A stretch of 64,000 nt of DNA from NCBI GenBank assembly GCA_030425925.1, contig JAUHZO010000018.1:31275-95274 (forward strand), given 5' to 3'. The first letter of the stretch is position 1. Each line of letters begins with the position of its first letter. Shown here one piece after another: positions 62,167 through 64,000 of this stretch. The position numbers were made by a program, and so were the translations under genes. The notes under the pieces are model-generated. The model was not told the DNA's origin, did no database searches, and saw nothing but the letters and a program-made list of their open reading frames with translations. Source of the DNA: Alphaproteobacteria bacterium. Lineage in GTDB: Bacteria; Pseudomonadota; Alphaproteobacteria; Rhodobacterales; Rhodobacteraceae.

Positions 62167-63765
62167 TCAGTGCTGGATCGGCTGGCCCAGCGCCGTGACC
62201 ACCGCCTGCGGCGTGCCGGGGGCCGGGGCCGTGCCGGCCCTGGCCGGGCGCACCTGCTGCGGAAAGCGGAAGCTGTCGCCGGGATCGTATTTCGACTTGA
62301 CCATCTGCAGCGTCGGATAGGCGTCGCCCCAGTATTCCTGCGGATAGTTCACCGCCTCGGGGTTGGGGTAGTTCTGGTAGACATGCCCGTTCGACATCGG
62401 CGTCAGAAGATCGGTCCAGTTGCGCAGGAAGTCGTTGCACATCTCGGCATCGCCGACATTGTACCAGTAGACATCCATCGTCATGTTGCAGTCTACGCCG
62501 CGATGGACAAAGGCGGTGTCCAGCGCCGCCTTGTCGGCGATCGCGCCGCCGTAGAATTCCGCATAGCCATAGGCCATGTTGTTGGGTGCGCTCGAGAAAT
62601 AGGTCAGCAGGTCGTTCCATTGCTGGCCCGACAGCGTGTCGGCGATATAGCGCGAGGTCTTGTTCTCGAACGGCGGCGCGGTGATCGCGGGCATGCCCTG
62701 CGGGTAGTTCAGAAGCTTGTCGTTCATCGTCACGAAATCCGACGTGTCCTGCCACTGGAAGATCGCGCCGGGCATGTCGCAGATCGGCTGGATCACCGCG
62801 GTCAGGCGGGACGGATCGCCGATCCACATGCCGCGCACCATCAGGTAGGGTTCCAGCGGCGTGCCCTCGGGCGGCGGCGGCGTGTTGGGGTCGATGTAGT
62901 TCTGGAAGCAGAGCGAGACCTGCATGGTCATCTCGGGCCCGGCCACCGAATTCTTCATGAAGTTCTGCTGCAGCATCAGCATCACATCGGTGGCCTGCGA
63001 CACCTCCTGGACCGAGGTCAGCCGCCACGCCACGGCAAAGCCCGACGCCTGGGGGACGGGGTGCAGCTGGTAGGTCAGCGTCAGCACGACGCCGAAGTTT
63101 CCGCCGGTGCCGCCGCGCAGGGCCCAGAACAGATCGGCATTCTCGCTGTCGCTGGCGGTGACGATGCTGCCATCGGCCAGCATCACGCGGAACGACAGCA
63201 CGTTGTCGCAGCTCATCCCGTAGGCGCACGAGATGAAGCCATAGCCGCCGCCCTGCACATAGCCGCCGACGCAGACATCCGGGCATTCGCCGCCCGGCAT
63301 GAACAGGTTGTAGGCCTGCAGCGTCTGGTACAGGTCGCCGAACATCACGCCGCAGCCCACATGCACCTGTCGGCCCGGGGCGTCGACAAGGATGTGGTTG
63401 AGGTTCTTGACGTCAATCAGGATGCCGTTGGTGGTCGAGTAGCCGGCGGTGCAATGCCCGCCCGAGCGCACGCAATAGCCTTCGCGGCAATGCTGGCCGA
63501 ACGGCAGGGCAATGGCCACGTCCGCCTCGGTCTTGCACTGGAAGATCGCCACCGGATAGGACTGGAAGACGGGATTGCTGATCTGGCGGGCCTGGTCATA
63601 GGCCTTGGTACCGCGCAGCAGGATTTCGCCCTGCATCTTCTGCTGTGCGGCCTTGATGCCATCCAGCGTCAGGCCAGCGGCCTCAAGCTCTCCACACGGC
63701 AGGTCATCCCATGCCTTGAACAACGCTGCATCGCGCAGACGTTTTGACGAGTAGTTGGCGACCAT
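62167..63765 (-). CDS. FAD-linked oxidase, berberine-bridge-enzyme type (bicovalent flavin)
   Basis: A 532-residue oxidase. The two flavin attachment residues are visible: H104 in SGGHCTAG and C161 in ECPDVCVGGYVQGGGYG, followed by the BBE C-terminal motif (PQEYWGDAYPTLQMVKSKYDPGDSFRFPQQV). There is no signal peptide. AAGGGGG precedes the ATG by 7 bases. Such enzymes oxidise sugars, alcohols or alkaloids with oxygen. It ends 6 bases from the cyclase start, so they are probably co-transcribed. Confidence 0.9.
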   Translation of the reverse strand: MVANYSSKRLRDAALFKAWDDLPCGELEAAGLTLDGIKAAQQKMQGEILLRGTKAYDQARQISNPVFQSYPVAIFQCKTEADVAIALPFGQHCREGYCVRSGGHCTAGYSTTNGILIDVKNLNHILVDAPGRQVHVGCGVMFGDLYQTLQAYNLFMPGGECPDVCVGGYVQGGGYGFISCAYGMSCDNVLSFRVMLADGSIVTASDSENADLFWALRGGTGGNFGVVLTLTYQLHPVPQASGFAVAWRLTSVQEVSQATDVMLMLQQNFMKNSVAGPEMTMQVSLCFQNYIDPNTPPPPEGTPLEPYLMVRGMWIGDPSRLTAVIQPICDMPGAIFQWQDTSDFVTMNDKLLNYPQGMPAITAPPFENKTSRYIADTLSGQQWNDLLTYFSSAPNNMAYGYAEFYGGAIADKAALDTAFVHRGVDCNMTMDVYWYNVGDAEMCNDFLRNWTDLLTPMSNGHVYQNYPNPEAVNYPQEYWGDAYPTLQMVKSKYDPGDSFRFPQQVRPARAGTAPAPGTPQAVVTALGQPIQH

Positions 63766-63875
63766 AATGCATCCCCCTTGTTAACAATCGCTTGCAGACA
63801 ATCCATGCAACCCCGGCGATTTCCGGGGGGGACCGTAGCAATTCACGATAGTCTAACGGGAGTTGCAGGGCTTGC

Positions 63876-64000
63876 CTAGGGTCAGGACCCATTGAATGAG
63901 CGGTAAGCTCATGATTCACTGTTCGAAAAGGGAGCGGTGGCATGAGCAATCTCTTCTGGCTGACGGACGCGCAGATGGCGCGTCTGGAGCCCTACTTCCC
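63876..64000 (+). mobile_element. Left end of an IS5-type insertion sequence
   Basis: CTAG at 63876-63879 is followed by GGTCAGGACCCATT, which I take as the left inverted repeat, then the transposase start. The element continues beyond the window. Confidence 0.6.
63942..64000 (+). CDS. IS5-family transposase, 5' fragment
   Basis: The ATG at 63942 follows AGGGAGCGG and encodes MSNLFWLTDAQMARLEPYFP, the characteristic start of IS5/IS427-group DDE transposases. The gene is cut by the window end, so intactness cannot be judged. Confidence 0.8.
   Translation, partial: MSNLFWLTDAQMARLEPYF

Noticed and set aside
59014..63747. Very long open frame (about 1577 codons) on the plus strand
   Set aside because: It is antisense to the cyclase and the FAD oxidase, both of which have clear catalytic motifs. 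Its translation has no recognisable motif and is Gly/Arg/His-rich, the signature of a shadow frame in GC-rich DNA.
1..64000. CRISPR arrays, tRNA and rRNA genes
   Set aside because: No regularly spaced direct repeats, no tRNA cloverleaf and no rRNA signature were noticed on either strand.

Overview
The window is a GC-rich, gene-dense chromosomal segment. The gene content points to an alphaproteobacterium of the Rhodobacteraceae/Roseobacter group: a TrcR (DUF1013) regulator, a dnaX-ybaB-recR block with the SRP RNA close by, many solute-uptake transporters, paired FAD/GcvT-type demethylating enzymes, sulfatases and a UgpBAEC system. This assignment rests on family content and composition only; no database comparison was possible.

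Layout. 1-6.4 kb is core: the 3' part of trcR, then recR, ybaB, a small membrane protein and dnaX on the minus strand, followed by an ankyrin protein and a small protein-tyrosine-phosphatase-like gene. The SRP RNA (ffs) lies on the minus strand at 6782-6872. 7-9.1 kb holds an OmpA-family lipoprotein-like/periplasmic protein and a THUMP-type RNA methyltransferase. 9.2-11.9 kb is an NMT1/SsuABC-type ABC transporter. 12-19.2 kb is mixed housekeeping: a HAD phosphatase, CpdB nucleotidase, NudC, an SRPBCC protein, a DUF4198 protein and a GlcD-like FAD oxidase. 19.2-25.6 kb is a CUT1 ABC transporter operon ending in an EEP-family phosphohydrolase and a GDPD phosphodiesterase.

25.8-43.2 kb is the most accessory-looking part. 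A MarR/sulfatase/MBL-hydrolase operon is divergent from a tripartite tricarboxylate transporter (tctCBA) that ends in a second sulfatase. Next come a carboxymuconolactone-decarboxylase-like protein, then a Rieske oxygenase and RpiR regulator divergent from a plus-strand run: FAD/GcvT dehydrogenase, zinc-type oxidoreductase, two enolase-superfamily enzymes and a class III aminotransferase. This set resembles known quaternary-amine (betaine) degradation clusters, and I infer uptake, desulfation, N-demethylation and epimerisation/dehydration of a (possibly sulfated) betaine-like compound.

43.2-48.5 kb is a minus-strand trio with no description known to me: an OmpA-family protein, a dihaem-motif protein carrying a C-terminal DUF4384-like domain, and a secreted trypsin-like protease with LprI and SH3b modules. 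48.6-51 kb is a polar amino-acid ABC transporter, followed by a second FAD/GcvT dehydrogenase (51.1-53.5 kb). 53.6-58.8 kb is ugpBAEC plus a GpdQ-like phosphodiesterase. 58.9-63.8 kb holds a large SAM-cyclase-ATPase-TPR protein and a BBE-type FAD oxidase. The window ends inside the start of an IS5-type transposase.

Noncoding structure is rich: three twin-hairpin elements at gene 3' ends, palindromic REP-like GGCGGGGT...ACCCCGCC units at three loci, a 52-bp repeat in two copies, and one repeat apparently translated as the N-terminus of the second enolase.
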